Shown here: positions 19,761 to 28,593 of the stretch, piece after piece
Layout of the letters: every line of letters begins with the position of its first letter
Numbering within the stretch: position 1 is the stretch's first letter
Source of the DNA: Hyphomicrobium album
GTDB taxonomy: Bacteria; Pseudomonadota; Alphaproteobacteria; Rhizobiales; Hyphomicrobiaceae
NCBI RefSeq assembly: GCF_009708035.1
Contig: NZ_WMBQ01000002.1
Location: 310,001-374,000, forward strand
DNA: 64,000 nucleotides
Direction: 5' to 3'
The notes under the pieces: generated by a model
Databases searched by the model: none
Seen by the model: only the letters and a program-made list of their open reading frames with translations
Told to the model about the DNA's origin: nothing
Made by a program: the position numbers and the translations under genes

Positions 19761-19973
19761 ATGGCCCATTCGGTCGAGGTGAACATCACCGGTCACCCGC
19801 TGAGCCGCGAGGAGAACGGCATCGTCTTCGTCGTCAACGACGGCGAGGGCAAGTTCGGCGAGCTCACCATCAGTAAGGGCGGCGTGCGTTGGCGTCCGCG
19901 CGGCAAGCATCAGCCGCATTTCATGACCTGGGCGGCGTTCGACCGCTCGATGCGCGATGCGCGCAAGGACTAG
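19761..19973 (+). CDS. Small hypothetical protein downstream of aspS, 70 aa
   Basis: 70 residues, basic, starting MAHSVEVNITGHPL with a beta-rich first half (IVFVVNDGEGKFGELTIS) and a Trp/Arg-rich end (GGVRWRPRGKHQPHFMTW). Not recognised. AAAGGAG lies seven bases upstream of the ATG. It is 39 bases after aspS, probably on the same transcript. The compact Arg/His/Trp pattern could fit nucleic-acid binding, but this is a guess. Confidence 0.75.
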   Translation: MAHSVEVNITGHPLSREENGIVFVVNDGEGKFGELTISKGGVRWRPRGKHQPHFMTWAAFDRSMRDARKD

Positions 19974-20021
19974 GGCTATCCACCAAGAGCGATGCCGAAA
20001 CCTGCGGATTGGTGAGTTTGG

Positions 20022-20837
20022 ATGTGGGTCTTCGTCATCAACCTCGATAGGGATCGCGAGCGCCTCGCGCGCATGCTGAGCGAGGGCCAGCGCGTCGGCA
20101 TTTCCTTCGAGCGTTTCGTCGCCGTCGACGGCAAGCATCTCGACGGCGAGCTGCGCGATCAGTTCTATCAAGGCGCCGCCCCGCACGAGGCCGCCTTCAC
20201 CGCCGGCGAGATCGGCTGCTACGCCAGCCATCTGCGCATTCACCGGCTGCTCGAGGACAGGACCGGCGAGTTCGCGCTGATCCTCGAGGACGACGTGCGC
20301 CTCGCCGATGACCTGGTGCCGACGATCAAGGCGGCGGTTGGGTGCGCCCGCGACTGGGACATCATTCGATTGTCCAACGCGACGAAAAGCGTGGTGCAGC
20401 CGGTGGCGCCGCTCGGCAACGGCCGCGATCTCGTGCGCTATTGGACGGTGCCGAACGGCACGGGCGCCTACCTCATCAGCCGCACCGGTGCCATCAAGTT
20501 CGCCGACGCCTATGCAAGGCGCACGCTGCCTATCGACGAGGACCTGCGCCGGCCCTGGCGCAGCGGTCTCGTCACCTACGGGGTGGTGCCGCCGCCGGTC
20601 GATCCCGACGTGCTCGACACATCGCAGATTGACGCGATGGGCCGCGACCGCAAGCTGTCGGCGCGGGCGCGGTTCAAGGATGCGGCTCCCCGGCGCGACG
20701 CGCTGGCCCAATGGCGGTATCGGCTCGCGACGTTCGGCGCGCTAGGTTCACTGCGCGCCGTGGCGCATTCCGCGGCGGCCTCGGTCGTGAAGCGCATGCG
20801 CGGGCGCAAGGCGGCCGAGAAGTTCTATAGGCTGTGA
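20022..20837 (+). CDS. Glycosyltransferase family 25 (LPS-type)
   Basis: 271 residues. The N-terminus VFVINLDRDRERLARM, the block EIGCYASHLRIHRLL at about 66-80 and the acidic motif LILEDDVRLADD at about 88 are the GT25 pattern (LPS beta-galactosyl or related transferases; the DxD-like acidic pair binds the metal-nucleotide sugar). GT25 proteins act at the cytoplasmic face of the inner membrane on lipopolysaccharide or glycoprotein acceptors. Only 12 bases separate it from the ceramidase-like gene, so they probably share a transcript. Acceptor and sugar are unknown. Confidence 0.87.
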   Translation: MWVFVINLDRDRERLARMLSEGQRVGISFERFVAVDGKHLDGELRDQFYQGAAPHEAAFTAGEIGCYASHLRIHRLLEDRTGEFALILEDDVRLADDLVPTIKAAVGCARDWDIIRLSNATKSVVQPVAPLGNGRDLVRYWTVPNGTGAYLISRTGAIKFADAYARRTLPIDEDLRRPWRSGLVTYGVVPPPVDPDVLDTSQIDAMGRDRKLSARARFKDAAPRRDALAQWRYRLATFGALGSLRAVAHSAAASVVKRMRGRKAAEKFYRL

Positions 20838-20849
20838 GGCAGTCGGCGG

Positions 20850-21566
20850 ATGGATTGGAGCAAGGTCTATAGCTATTGCGAGCGCGGCGGCGACCCAAGC
20901 TTCTGGGCGGAGCCGCTCAATGCCATCTCGAACGGCGCCTTCGTCGTCGCCGGGCTGATCGCTGCCTGGCAGCTCGCCCGCGCGCCGCGGCGCGATCCGG
21001 CGCTGTGGGAATGGCTGATGATCGTGCTGGTGGTTTGCATCGGCATCGGCAGCTTCATGTTCCACACCTACGCCACGGTGTGGGCCATCCCCTTCGACAC
21101 GATTCCGATCTCGCTGTTCATGCTCGCCTACCTCGGCTACGCGCTGCGCCGCTTCGCCGGCGCGCCGTGGATCGTCGTGATCGCGGCGCTGGTCGGCTTC
21201 TTCTACAGCGTCAAGTACATGCAAGGCATGCAATGCTCGAACGAGTTGCTGCCGATGACGCGCGGGGCGGGCAAGCGCTGCTTCAACGGCACGCTCGGCT
21301 ATACGCCGGCCTTCGCCGCTTTGCTGCTGGTTGGCACGCTGCTGCTCCTGCAGGGCCATCGCGCCGCCAAATACTTGTTCGCCGCCGCTATTCTATTCCT
21401 CGCGGCGATGACCTTCCGCACCGTCGACTACGAGGTATGCCGCTGGGCGGTGCGCGGTGGGCGCGGCGTCGGCAGCCACTTCCTCTGGCACACCTTCAAC
21501 GGGCTCTTGCTCTACGTTCTGCTGTTAGGTGCCATCCGGCATGGAGCGCCAAAGCGCACCGAGTGA
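20850..21566 (+). CDS. Ceramidase-family membrane protein
   Basis: 238 residues and about seven membrane helices. Seen: WAEPLNAISNGAFVVAG at the N-terminus, GIGSFMFHTYATVWA with its histidine, FDTIPISLFMLAY with an aspartate, and SHFLWHTFNGLLLY with two histidines near the end. These Ser/His/Asp/His positions match the zinc-binding set of the alkaline ceramidase/CREST superfamily. Natural substrate in this organism is unknown; some alphaproteobacteria make sphingolipids but not all hosts of this family do. Last protein gene before tRNA-Leu. Confidence 0.83.
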   Translation: MDWSKVYSYCERGGDPSFWAEPLNAISNGAFVVAGLIAAWQLARAPRRDPALWEWLMIVLVVCIGIGSFMFHTYATVWAIPFDTIPISLFMLAYLGYALRRFAGAPWIVVIAALVGFFYSVKYMQGMQCSNELLPMTRGAGKRCFNGTLGYTPAFAALLLVGTLLLLQGHRAAKYLFAAAILFLAAMTFRTVDYEVCRWAVRGGRGVGSHFLWHTFNGLLLYVLLLGAIRHGAPKRTE

Positions 21567-21603
21567 TTGCGCACGGTTCGCCGGGGCCTCATAACGGCGC
21601 GGC

Positions 21604-21690
21604 GCGGACGTGGTGGAACTGGTAGACACACAGGACTTAAAATCCTGAGGCGGCAACGCCGTGTGGGTTCGATTCCCACCGTCCGCACCA
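21604..21690 (+). tRNA. tRNA-Leu, anticodon TAA
   Basis: Acceptor stem GCGGACG/CGTCCGC, anticodon stem CAGGA/TCCTG with loop CTTAAAA (anticodon TAA at 21638-21640), long class II variable arm (GAGGCGGCAACGCCGT region), T arm GTGGGTTCGATTCCCAC and encoded CCA at 21688-21690. Reads UUA and UUG leucine codons, which are rare in this G+C-rich genome. Confidence 0.97.
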
Positions 21691-21719
21691 TCCGAATGTA
21701 TTTCTCAACGAGGTAATCC

Positions 21720-22007
21720 ATGGCCGCTAGGAAGCGCGAGCTCATCGAGCCGCACAAGGGCGACAAGCGCTACGTGCGTCGCAACAAGCAGGGCGAGTTC
21801 AATGAGGTGGTCGACGTCGGCCGCTCGCTCTCAGCCGATCGGCGCAGCAAGTCGAAGACCGTCGTCAAGGCGGGACAGGGCGACAAGGGCGATCGCGCCG
21901 CGCCGAAGAAGGCCGCGGCCAAGAAGGCCAAGGTGAAGGTCAAGGCCACGCCGAAGGTGAAAGTGAAGCCGAAGGCCAAGGTGAAGACCAAGGCGAAGCG
22001 CCGATAG
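21720..22007 (+). CDS. Lys-rich basic protein with PKAKVK-type repeats
   Basis: 95 residues. The N-terminal half (LIEPHKGDKRYVRRNKQGEF, cut to KGDKRYVRRNKQGEF) is folded-looking and basic; residues about 60-95 are a low-complexity tail of KAKVKVKATPKVKVKPKAKVK type (alternating Lys with Ala/Val/Pro), like the C-terminus of histone H1 or HU-like proteins. It is probably nucleic-acid binding by charge. The N-terminal block resembles short alphaproteobacterial hypothetical proteins. AGG lies eight bases before the ATG. Located 29 bases after tRNA-Leu; it could be read from the same transcript or its own promoter. Confidence 0.75.
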   Translation: MAARKRELIEPHKGDKRYVRRNKQGEFNEVVDVGRSLSADRRSKSKTVVKAGQGDKGDRAAPKKAAAKKAKVKVKATPKVKVKPKAKVKTKAKRR

Positions 22008-22054
22008 GCGCGCGCGACAAGACTGCCGACTGAGACCGGCACAAACGAAGAGAG

Positions 22055-22077
22055 CCCCGGACCGATAAGGTCCGGGG
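22055..22077. terminator. Hairpin after Lys-rich gene (possible terminator)
   Basis: Perfect arms CCCCGGACC (22055-22063) and GGTCCGGGG (22069-22077) with a five-base loop. No plus-strand T tract follows; read on the minus strand it is followed by CTCTTCGTTT, which is a weak T-rich tail. Function as a terminator is probable but not firm. Confidence 0.55.
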
Positions 22078-22260
22078 CCGTGATTGCCGCGGGAGGGCGC
22101 CTCGGGCAATCGAAGATGAAGCCGCGGGGGGATCGGCTTCGTGCAGCAACAACGCGGGCTCTGGGGCACCGTTCCCGCCGCCATAAAAAATCTTCGCCCG
22201 ACGCGCGGATAGGGGTGGCGAGAACGAATTGCTGCCCGGCGAATCAGCTAACGCTCGGCA

Positions 22261-23454
22261 ATGCTCGATTGGCTGCAAAGTCTCAAGCCCGCCGCGCTCG
22301 CAGGCCTCCCGGCGGATCTACCGCCGGTGCTCATATATGCGGGCGCGGCCGGCGCCGTTTTCGTCGTCGCGCTGCTGCTCATCGTCGTGAGCCGGTCGCG
22401 GGCCCGCGCCGCGCAGATGGAATTCGCCGAGCTGAAGGGCCGGCTGTCGGCGATGGCCGAGCTCGCCGCCCAGCAAAGCTCCGACCAGGCGCGCGCGCTG
22501 AACGACCGCATCGACACCCTGGCGCGGCACCTGTCGCAGACGCTCGATACGACCGCGGCGCGTCTCGGCGACAACCTGAGCGAGGCGGGGCGGCGCACCT
22601 CGGAAAGCCTGTCGACGCTGAACGAGCGCCTGGCGCTGATCGACGAGGCCAACCGCAGCTTGTCGGATCTGTCGAACGAGGTCGGCTCGCTGCACGGCGT
22701 GCTCGCCAACAAGCAGGCGCGCGGCGCCTTTGGGCAGGTGCGCATGGAGACGATCGTACGCGACGCGCTGCCGGCGGGCGCCTACGAATTTCAGGCGACG
22801 CTGTCGAACGGCAAGCGGCCCGACTGCGTGATCCGCCTTCCGGGTGCGCATGCGGCATTGGTGATCGACTCCAAATTCCCGCTGGAAGGCTTCGAGGCGC
22901 TGCGCGTGGCGCAATCGGCCGACGAGACGAAGCTCGCCTGCGCCGCCGTGCGCGAGGCGGTCGGGCGGCACGTGGCCGCGATCGCCGACAAGTACCTGAT
23001 CCCCGGCGAGACGCAGGAGACGGCGCTGATGTTCGTGCCGTCGGAATCGATCTGCGCCGATCTGTTCGAGAAGTTCCCCGACCTGGTGCAAGCGGCGCAC
23101 CGCGCCCGCGTCATGATCGTGGCGCCCAACACGCTGATGCTGGCGGTGCAGACGGTGCTGGCGCTGTTGAAGGACGCCAGGATGCGCGACCACGCCGACG
23201 TCATCCGCCGCGAGGTCGAGCACCTGCTGACCGACGTGGCGCAGCTCGTCGAGCGGGTCGGTGACTTGGAGCGCCACTTCGCGCTGTCGGGCAAGTCGCT
23301 GGAGAAGGTGTCGGTGTCGACCGCCAAGATCCTCGGCCGCCGCCAGCGCCTGAACGCCTTCGACGTCGACGCGATGGGCGAGGTCGAGGGCAACGTCACG
23401 GCGTTGCCGAGCGCCGCGGCCCCGAAAGAGGCAAAGCGCGGACGCACCGGGTAG
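22261..23454 (+). CDS. rmuC: DNA recombination protein RmuC
   Basis: Predicted nuclease-fold protein that limits inversions at short inverted repeats. Seen: an N-terminal membrane helix at about 22-42, a long coiled-coil (about 45-145), and the RmuC domain with GQVRMETIVRDALP, LVIDSKFPLEGFEAL, YLIPGETQETALMFVPSE and a C-terminal helical region. 397 residues, normal for the family. Its stop is directly abutted by the stop of the convergent PAP2 gene (TAG then CTA) with no spacing. Confidence 0.93.
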   Translation: MLDWLQSLKPAALAGLPADLPPVLIYAGAAGAVFVVALLLIVVSRSRARAAQMEFAELKGRLSAMAELAAQQSSDQARALNDRIDTLARHLSQTLDTTAARLGDNLSEAGRRTSESLSTLNERLALIDEANRSLSDLSNEVGSLHGVLANKQARGAFGQVRMETIVRDALPAGAYEFQATLSNGKRPDCVIRLPGAHAALVIDSKFPLEGFEALRVAQSADETKLACAAVREAVGRHVAAIADKYLIPGETQETALMFVPSESICADLFEKFPDLVQAAHRARVMIVAPNTLMLAVQTVLALLKDARMRDHADVIRREVEHLLTDVAQLVERVGDLERHFALSGKSLEKVSVSTAKILGRRQRLNAFDVDAMGEVEGNVTALPSAAAPKEAKRGRTG

Positions 23455-24081
23455 CTAGCGCGATAGGATGCCCCGCACGGCGCAGATGATAAGCGCCGCG
23501 AGCGCCAAGCCGGCGATCACGTCGCTCGGATAGTGGACCCCCAAATAAACTCGCGACAGGCCGATGCCGCCGATGAGCGCCAGCGAGCAGCCTAGGATTG
23601 CGGCGCGCTGCCACCCGCGCGGCGCCGCTGCCGCCAGCATGCCGCCGAGCACGCCGTAAAGGCAGCCGGCGAACAGCGCGTGCCCGCTGGCAAAGCTGTA
23701 GCTGGCGGGCAGGTCGCCGAAGAAGGCTTCCGGGCGCGCCCGCGCGATCGACATCTTCACCGCGTTGTTCAAGATGCCGGCCACGGCCATGACCACCGCC
23801 AAATGCAGCGCCGCCGGGCGCTTGCCGAGGAGCCAGAGAGCCAATACGGCAATGACGGTCAACGAATAGACTACGGCCGTCGAGCCGAGGTGCGTCAGGC
23901 TCTCGAAGTACGACGTGAGGCCGGGCGACGCCCAAGCATTCACCGCCCCTCGCACACTTGCATCGAGTCCGTCGGTGACCCCGAACACGACGCCGAGCGT
24001 GGCGCTGGTGAACAGCAGCAGCGAGATCGCGAGGCAGGCATAGCTCCAGCCGGATCGCTCTTCGGTGTCGGGTGTCGCCAT
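23455..24081 (-). CDS. PAP2-family phosphatase (membrane)
   Basis: 208 residues with five to six helices. Seen: motif 1 KMSIARARPEAF (K-x6-RP), motif 2 SYSFASGHALFAG with the histidine, and motif 3 SRVYLGVHYPSDVIAG with the second histidine. The PAP2 family dephosphorylates lipid pyrophosphates or phosphatidic acid, such as undecaprenyl-PP. Upstream on the same strand is a lipid-kinase-like gene, suggesting lipid metabolism. Start ATG 24081. The gap to the kinase gene is 57 bases. Confidence 0.9.
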   Translation of the reverse strand: MATPDTEERSGWSYACLAISLLLFTSATLGVVFGVTDGLDASVRGAVNAWASPGLTSYFESLTHLGSTAVVYSLTVIAVLALWLLGKRPAALHLAVVMAVAGILNNAVKMSIARARPEAFFGDLPASYSFASGHALFAGCLYGVLGGMLAAAAPRGWQRAAILGCSLALIGGIGLSRVYLGVHYPSDVIAGLALAALIICAVRGILSR

Positions 24082-24138
24082 CGTTCGACCTGCCGCGCGG
24101 TTGCGAACGGTCTATGTGCCTTACCGCGCCGCCGATGG

Positions 24139-25053
24139 CTAGCTCTGCGCCGGCACCAGCACCCGCAGGGCCAGAGGCAGGATGCGGTAGTGCAGCGGCG
24201 AGCGCGTCGCGAACACCTCGCCGTCGTTGGCGAGCTTGATGCGGCGATTCTTGCGCGTCTGCACCCAGAGTTCCTCGACCTCGTTCACCTTGAGCTCGCC
24301 CGGGGCCGTGCGTCCGAACAGGGCGCGAAACGCCATCCACATGAGCGTAAGGCGGTCGGCGTCGGGTGCGCGGCACACCCATAGACGTCCGGTGTCGAGC
24401 CGCTGCCGCTCGCCGATCTGCAGGCCGTTCGTCTGGTAGGGGTTGTTGCCGACGAAGATGAAGGGCGTGCGGTCGCGTCCGTCGTATCGGCCGTCCGCAC
24501 GCACCGTGGCGTGGAAGTGGGGCATGCGCCGCAGCACCGTGTAAATGGCGCGCGCGAAGGCCGCCCATTTGCTCATGCCGCGGCTCTGGTGGCGCGAACG
24601 CTGCTGCACGATGGCCGGATAGAGCCCGATGCTCGAGTTGTTGACGAAGATGCGCTCGTTGACCTCGCCGACGTCGACGAGCTTCGGCACGCCGTGGATG
24701 ATGTTCTCCACCGCGGCATCGAGATCGAGCGGGATGCCCATGTCCTTGGCGAAGTGATTGAGCGTGCCGAGCGGCAGAACTCCCAGCGTCGCTTGGGTGC
24801 CGACGATGGCCGAGGCGACGGCACTGACGGTTCCGTCGCCGCCGGCCGCCACGACAATGCCCTTGCCGTTCCGCGCGAAACGCCGCGCGACGGGAAGCAA
24901 CTGGCTGCCGTCCTCGATGACGATGGTCTCCACTCTGACGCCGTGGGCGCGGAACAGCTCGGCCACGCGCTCCGCCAGCTGGGCGGCGGCGTTGGAGCGC
25001 GCCCGCTGATTGACGATGCAGGCGATGACCGACTGAGTTGCTATCTGATCCAC
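24139..25053 (-). CDS. Diacylglycerol kinase-like lipid kinase
   Basis: 304 residues. Seen: N-terminal ACIVNQRARSN, the DAGK catalytic loop VAAGGDGTVSAVAS with GGDGT near residue 65, VLPLGTLNHFAKDMG, and a C-terminal beta-sandwich domain (FIFVGNNPYQ, LWVCRAPDADR). This is the soluble DAGK/YegS/DgkB type that phosphorylates diacylglycerol or related lipids with ATP. The GTG at 25053 gives a sensible N-terminus; the longer frame up to 25185 overlaps creA and is unlikely. Together with PAP2 it forms a lipid phosphorylation/dephosphorylation pair. Confidence 0.87.
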   Translation of the reverse strand: MDQIATQSVIACIVNQRARSNAAAQLAERVAELFRAHGVRVETIVIEDGSQLLPVARRFARNGKGIVVAAGGDGTVSAVASAIVGTQATLGVLPLGTLNHFAKDMGIPLDLDAAVENIIHGVPKLVDVGEVNERIFVNNSSIGLYPAIVQQRSRHQSRGMSKWAAFARAIYTVLRRMPHFHATVRADGRYDGRDRTPFIFVGNNPYQTNGLQIGERQRLDTGRLWVCRAPDADRLTLMWMAFRALFGRTAPGELKVNEVEELWVQTRKNRRIKLANDGEVFATRSPLHYRILPLALRVLVPAQS

Positions 25054-25133
25054 GCGAACGCCCGGCCCTCTGCCAACCCGGGTAACACCGGGGGCGGCCA
25101 CTTGTTCCGCTCCCCGGCATAAAGCGACCGGCG

Positions 25134-25640
25134 CTACCCCGTGATCCAGTCCGAGCACTTCACCGGTGCCGCGGTCTCGCCCCACGGGCTGATCGGCACG
25201 GCGGAGGTCGAGTTCTCCGGGCTGCCTTCGATGATCTTGTCGGTATAGGTCATGTAGACCAGCACGTTGCGCTTGGCATCGCAGCCGCGCACGATCTGCA
25301 TCTTCTTGAAGATGAGCGAGCGCCGCTGGCTGAAGGCCTCGTCGCCCTGCTCGAGCTTGCGCTTGAATTTGATGGGTCCGACCTGGCGGCAGGCGAGCGA
25401 GGCGTTCGACAGCTCTTCGGCGAGGCCGAGCCAGCCGGTCCAGCCGCCCTTCTCCGGCACCGTGAAGTAGCAGGTGACCCCTTCGACGTCAGGGTCGTCG
25501 ATGGCATAGGTGCCGAGCTTGTGGTCGGGCGACAGCAGCTTCCAGACCGTCGTCTTCTTGAAGATGAGGTCGGGGTCCTCCGCAGCCGCGGGAGCGGCGA
25601 GCATTAGAAGCAAGCCGAAGCAGGCGGCGATCGTGCGCAT
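25134..25640 (-). CDS. creA: CreA family periplasmic protein
   Basis: 168 residues. Signal peptide at about 1-20 (FGLLLMLAAPAAAEDP). Body has CreA hallmarks: TVWKLLSPDHKLGTYAIDDPDV in part (HKLGTYAIDDPDV), VTCYFTVPEKGG, SLACRQVGPI, SLIFKKMQIVRGCDAKRNVL and YTDKIIEGSPENSTS. The role of CreA is unknown. GGAGAG lies four bases before the ATG at 25640; the extra 16 codons of a longer form are not needed. Confidence 0.92.
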   Translation of the reverse strand: MRTIAACFGLLLMLAAPAAAEDPDLIFKKTTVWKLLSPDHKLGTYAIDDPDVEGVTCYFTVPEKGGWTGWLGLAEELSNASLACRQVGPIKFKRKLEQGDEAFSQRRSLIFKKMQIVRGCDAKRNVLVYMTYTDKIIEGSPENSTSAVPISPWGETAAPVKCSDWITG

Positions 25641-25760
25641 GTCTCTCTCCATCCGGTGCGGGCCATCGGCCCGTATCGATGCGAGCACATGGCCCCTCTT
25701 GGCGGCGAGTACAAGCGGGCGGAACGTGCTAGGTGATCCACCAAACTGGAGGAGGGCGGC

Positions 25761-26240
25761 TTGGCGCGGCGACCGATCAACGAGGTGGCAAAGGTGGTGA
25801 TTGCCGCCGTGGCGCTCGGGCCGCCGCTGGGCGGCATCGTCGTCATGGCGCTGCTGCAGTTCATCCCGGCAATGGAGGGCAACTTCGGCGCGTCGCTGCC
25901 GGAGTTCGGCAAGAACGTCTTGAGCGCAATCGCGCTGGCGATCCCGCTCTCCTATGTCGTCGGCGCGACTTCGGCCATCCTCGGCGGCTTGGCGCTTGCT
26001 GCGTACATCGCCTGGGGCGGACGACTGACCTGGTGGTCCTGCGTGGTGGCCTCGCTCATCTATCCGGCGCTACTGGCCCTCAACGGCTGGAATTCGGCGA
26101 GCGGCTCGCCTGGGACGCTGCCGCCGGTCCTGATCCACGCCGCAATGATCGCCGTCGGCTCGGTATCCGCTGCCTTGCTGACCTATCTCCTGCTGCGCAA
26201 GACCGCGTTCGTGCGCAGGCTTAACGCACGAGCCGCGTGA
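25761..26240 (+). CDS. Membrane protein of unknown function, 159 aa
   Basis: Four hydrophobic segments (about 8-30, 56-83, 85-105, 120-142). The start is TTG at 25761 with GGAGGAGG (25748 onward) as a strong ribosome site. No family recognised. It is divergent from creA across 120 bases and is followed by the UPF0260 gene after 49 bases. Confidence 0.65.
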   Translation: MARRPINEVAKVVIAAVALGPPLGGIVVMALLQFIPAMEGNFGASLPEFGKNVLSAIALAIPLSYVVGATSAILGGLALAAYIAWGGRLTWWSCVVASLIYPALLALNGWNSASGSPGTLPPVLIHAAMIAVGSVSAALLTYLLLRKTAFVRRLNARAA

Positions 26241-26289
26241 CAAGAGGCCGGGCGTGACGGCGCGGGGGGATGTGCTACAAGGCGCCCCG

Positions 26290-26763
26290 ATGCATAACCC
26301 GGACCCCGTTCAGGAAGCGCCCGGCTACCGCCCCTTCTGGGAGGTGAAGCCGCTCACCGCCATGTCGCACGCGGAGTGGGAATCCCTCTGCGATGGCTGC
26401 GGCCAGTGCTGCCTCATCAAGGTCGAGGACGAGGACACGGGCGGCATCTACCTGACGCGGCTCGGCTGCAAGCTGCTCGATACAACCTCGTGCCGCTGCC
26501 GCGATTACCCGCGACGCAAGAAGCGCGTCCCCGACTGCATCAGCATCGGACCGGACGACATCTCGCGGCTCTCCTGGCTCCCGCAGACCTGCGCCTATCG
26601 CAGCCTCGCCGAAGGGCGCGGCCTCGAGTGGTGGCATCCGCTCGTCTCCGGCGACCCTGAAACGGTTCATGCTGCTGGGATATCGGTGCGCGGCTGGGCG
26701 CGCAGTGAGAAAGGCGTCAAGCCGAGCGCCATCGCCCGCTACATCATCGGCGAGGCGGGCTGA
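26290..26763 (+). CDS. UPF0260 / YcgN family cysteine-cluster protein
   Basis: 157 residues. Seen: [21 protein letters not shown] with the CxxCxxCC cluster, [28 protein letters not shown] with further cysteines, and [10 protein letters not shown]. The family is likely to bind a metal or Fe-S centre; its role is unknown. ATG at 26290. It is 18 bases before the ABC-F gene and probably co-transcribed. Confidence 0.93.
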   Translation: MHNPDPVQEAPGYRPFWEVKPLTAMSHAEWESLCDGCGQCCLIKVEDEDTGGIYLTRLGCKLLDTTSCRCRDYPRRKKRVPDCISIGPDDISRLSWLPQTCAYRSLAEGRGLEWWHPLVSGDPETVHAAGISVRGWARSEKGVKPSAIARYIIGEAG

Positions 26764-26781
26764 AGCCCGCCCGGATCACAC

Positions 26782-28593
26782 ATGCCGCCGCCGCTCCTCC
26801 AGCTCAGCGATATCGCGCTCACCTTCGGCGGCCATCCGCTGCTCGACGGCGTCGAGCTGTCGGTCTCTGCCGGCGAGCGCGTGTGTCTCGTCGGCCGCAA
26901 CGGCTCCGGCAAGTCGACGCTGCTCAAGATCGCCGCCGGGTTGATCGAGCCCGATCGCGGCGAACGCTTCGTGCAGCCCGGCGCCAGCATCCGCTACCTG
27001 CCGCAGGAGCCTGACTTCGCCGGCCACGCGACCACGCTCGCCTACGTTGAAGCTGGGCTTGGCGCGAGCGACGACGCCCACCAGGCGCGCTACATGCTGC
27101 AGCAGCTCGGTCTCACCGGCGAGGAAGACCCGGCGCATCTCTCAGGCGGCGAGGCGCGCCGTGCGGCGCTCGCGCGAGTATTGGCGCCGCAGCCTGACAT
27201 TCTCTTGCTCGACGAGCCGACCAACCACCTCGATCTCACCACCATCGAGTGGCTGGAGTCGACGCTCGCGGCGCAGCGCGGCGCGCTGGTTATTATCAGC
27301 CACGACCGCCGCTTCCTCGAGACGCTGTCGCGCGTCACCGTGTGGCTCGACCGCGGACACGCGCGGCGCGTCGACATCGGCTTCAAGGAGTTCGAGGCCT
27401 GGCGCGATCAGCAGCTCGCCGAGGAAGAGGTTCAGCAGCACAAGCTCGACCGCAAGATCGTGCGCGAGGAGCACTGGGTCCGCTACGGTGTCACCGCGCG
27501 CCGCAAGCGCAACGTGCGGCGCATGGCCGAGCTCGGCGCGCTGCGTCAACAGCGGCGCGAGCATCGGCGCGTCACGGGCAAGGCGGTGATCGAGGCGGCC
27601 CAGGGGGAGAAATCCGGCGCGCTGGTCGCCGAGGCGAAGGCGGTGTCGAAGGCCTACGGCGAGCGGCCGATCGTCGACCAATTCTCGACGCGCGTCATGC
27701 GCGGCGACCGCATCGGCATCGTCGGGCCGAACGGCTCGGGCAAGACGACGCTCGTCAGCGTGCTCACCGGCGTGCAGCCGCCCGACGGCGGTGAGGTGCG
27801 CCTCGGCGCCAACGTCGCGATGGCATCGCTCGAGCAGGACCGCGACAGCCTCGACCCCAATTGGACGCTTGCCGAGGCGCTGACCGGCGGCCGCGGCGAC
27901 CAGGTGGCGGTCGGCAACGGCCACAAGCACGTCGTCGGCTACATGAAGGACTTCCTTTTCCAACCGGAGCAGGCACGGACGCCGCTGCGCGTGCTGTCGG
28001 GCGGCGAGCGCGGGCGCCTGATGCTGGCGCGGGCGCTGGCCAAGCCGTCGAACCTCTTGGTGCTCGACGAGCCGACCAACGATCTCGACCTAGAAACCCT
28101 CGACGTGCTCGAGGAGATGTTGAGCGAGTACGCCGGCACGGTCATCCTCATCAGCCACGACCGCGACTTCCTCGATCGCGTCGTGCACGCCGTGATCGTT
28201 CCCGAGGGCTCCGGCAAGTGGGCGGAGTACGCCGGCGGCTACAGCGATATGCTGACCCAACGCGGCAGCGATCTATCGGGCAGGCGCACTACCAAGCCGG
28301 CCCCAAAGGAGAAGGCGCCTTCGTCCGAGGCGCCTGCAGTGAGTGCCGCCAAGCGCAAGCTGAGTTTCAAGGACAAGCACGCGCTGGAGACGCTGCCGAA
28401 GCAGATGGCGACGCTGCATGACGAGGCGAAGAAGCTCAACGCCGCGCTCGCCGATCCGGGACTCTACGGGCGCGACGCTAAGGCATTTGCGGACACCTCC
28501 GCGCGCCTCGCAGCGGTGCAGGGGGAGCTTGCCGCCGCCGAGGAGCGGTGGCTCGAGCTCGAAATCCTCCGCGAGGAACTCGACCGCGCCTAG
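26782..28593 (+). CDS. ABC-F family ATPase (Uup-type)
   Basis: 603 residues with two ATPase domains and no membrane part. Domain 1: Walker A GRNGSGKST near 40, signature LSGGEARRAAL, Walker B LLDEPTNHLD. Domain 2: Walker A GPNGSGKTT near 315, LSGGERGRLMLARAL, VLDEPTNDLD. A linker of charged helices and a C-terminal coiled coil (about 530-603) match the Uup/EttA-like ABC-F proteins, which act on ribosomes or DNA. Its TAG stop shares CTAG with the stop of the convergent flavoprotein gene. Confidence 0.92.
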   Translation: MPPPLLQLSDIALTFGGHPLLDGVELSVSAGERVCLVGRNGSGKSTLLKIAAGLIEPDRGERFVQPGASIRYLPQEPDFAGHATTLAYVEAGLGASDDAHQARYMLQQLGLTGEEDPAHLSGGEARRAALARVLAPQPDILLLDEPTNHLDLTTIEWLESTLAAQRGALVIISHDRRFLETLSRVTVWLDRGHARRVDIGFKEFEAWRDQQLAEEEVQQHKLDRKIVREEHWVRYGVTARRKRNVRRMAELGALRQQRREHRRVTGKAVIEAAQGEKSGALVAEAKAVSKAYGERPIVDQFSTRVMRGDRIGIVGPNGSGKTTLVSVLTGVQPPDGGEVRLGANVAMASLEQDRDSLDPNWTLAEALTGGRGDQVAVGNGHKHVVGYMKDFLFQPEQARTPLRVLSGGERGRLMLARALAKPSNLLVLDEPTNDLDLETLDVLEEMLSEYAGTVILISHDRDFLDRVVHAVIVPEGSGKWAEYAGGYSDMLTQRGSDLSGRRTTKPAPKEKAPSSEAPAVSAAKRKLSFKDKHALETLPKQMATLHDEAKKLNAALADPGLYGRDAKAFADTSARLAAVQGELAAAEERWLELEILREELDRA

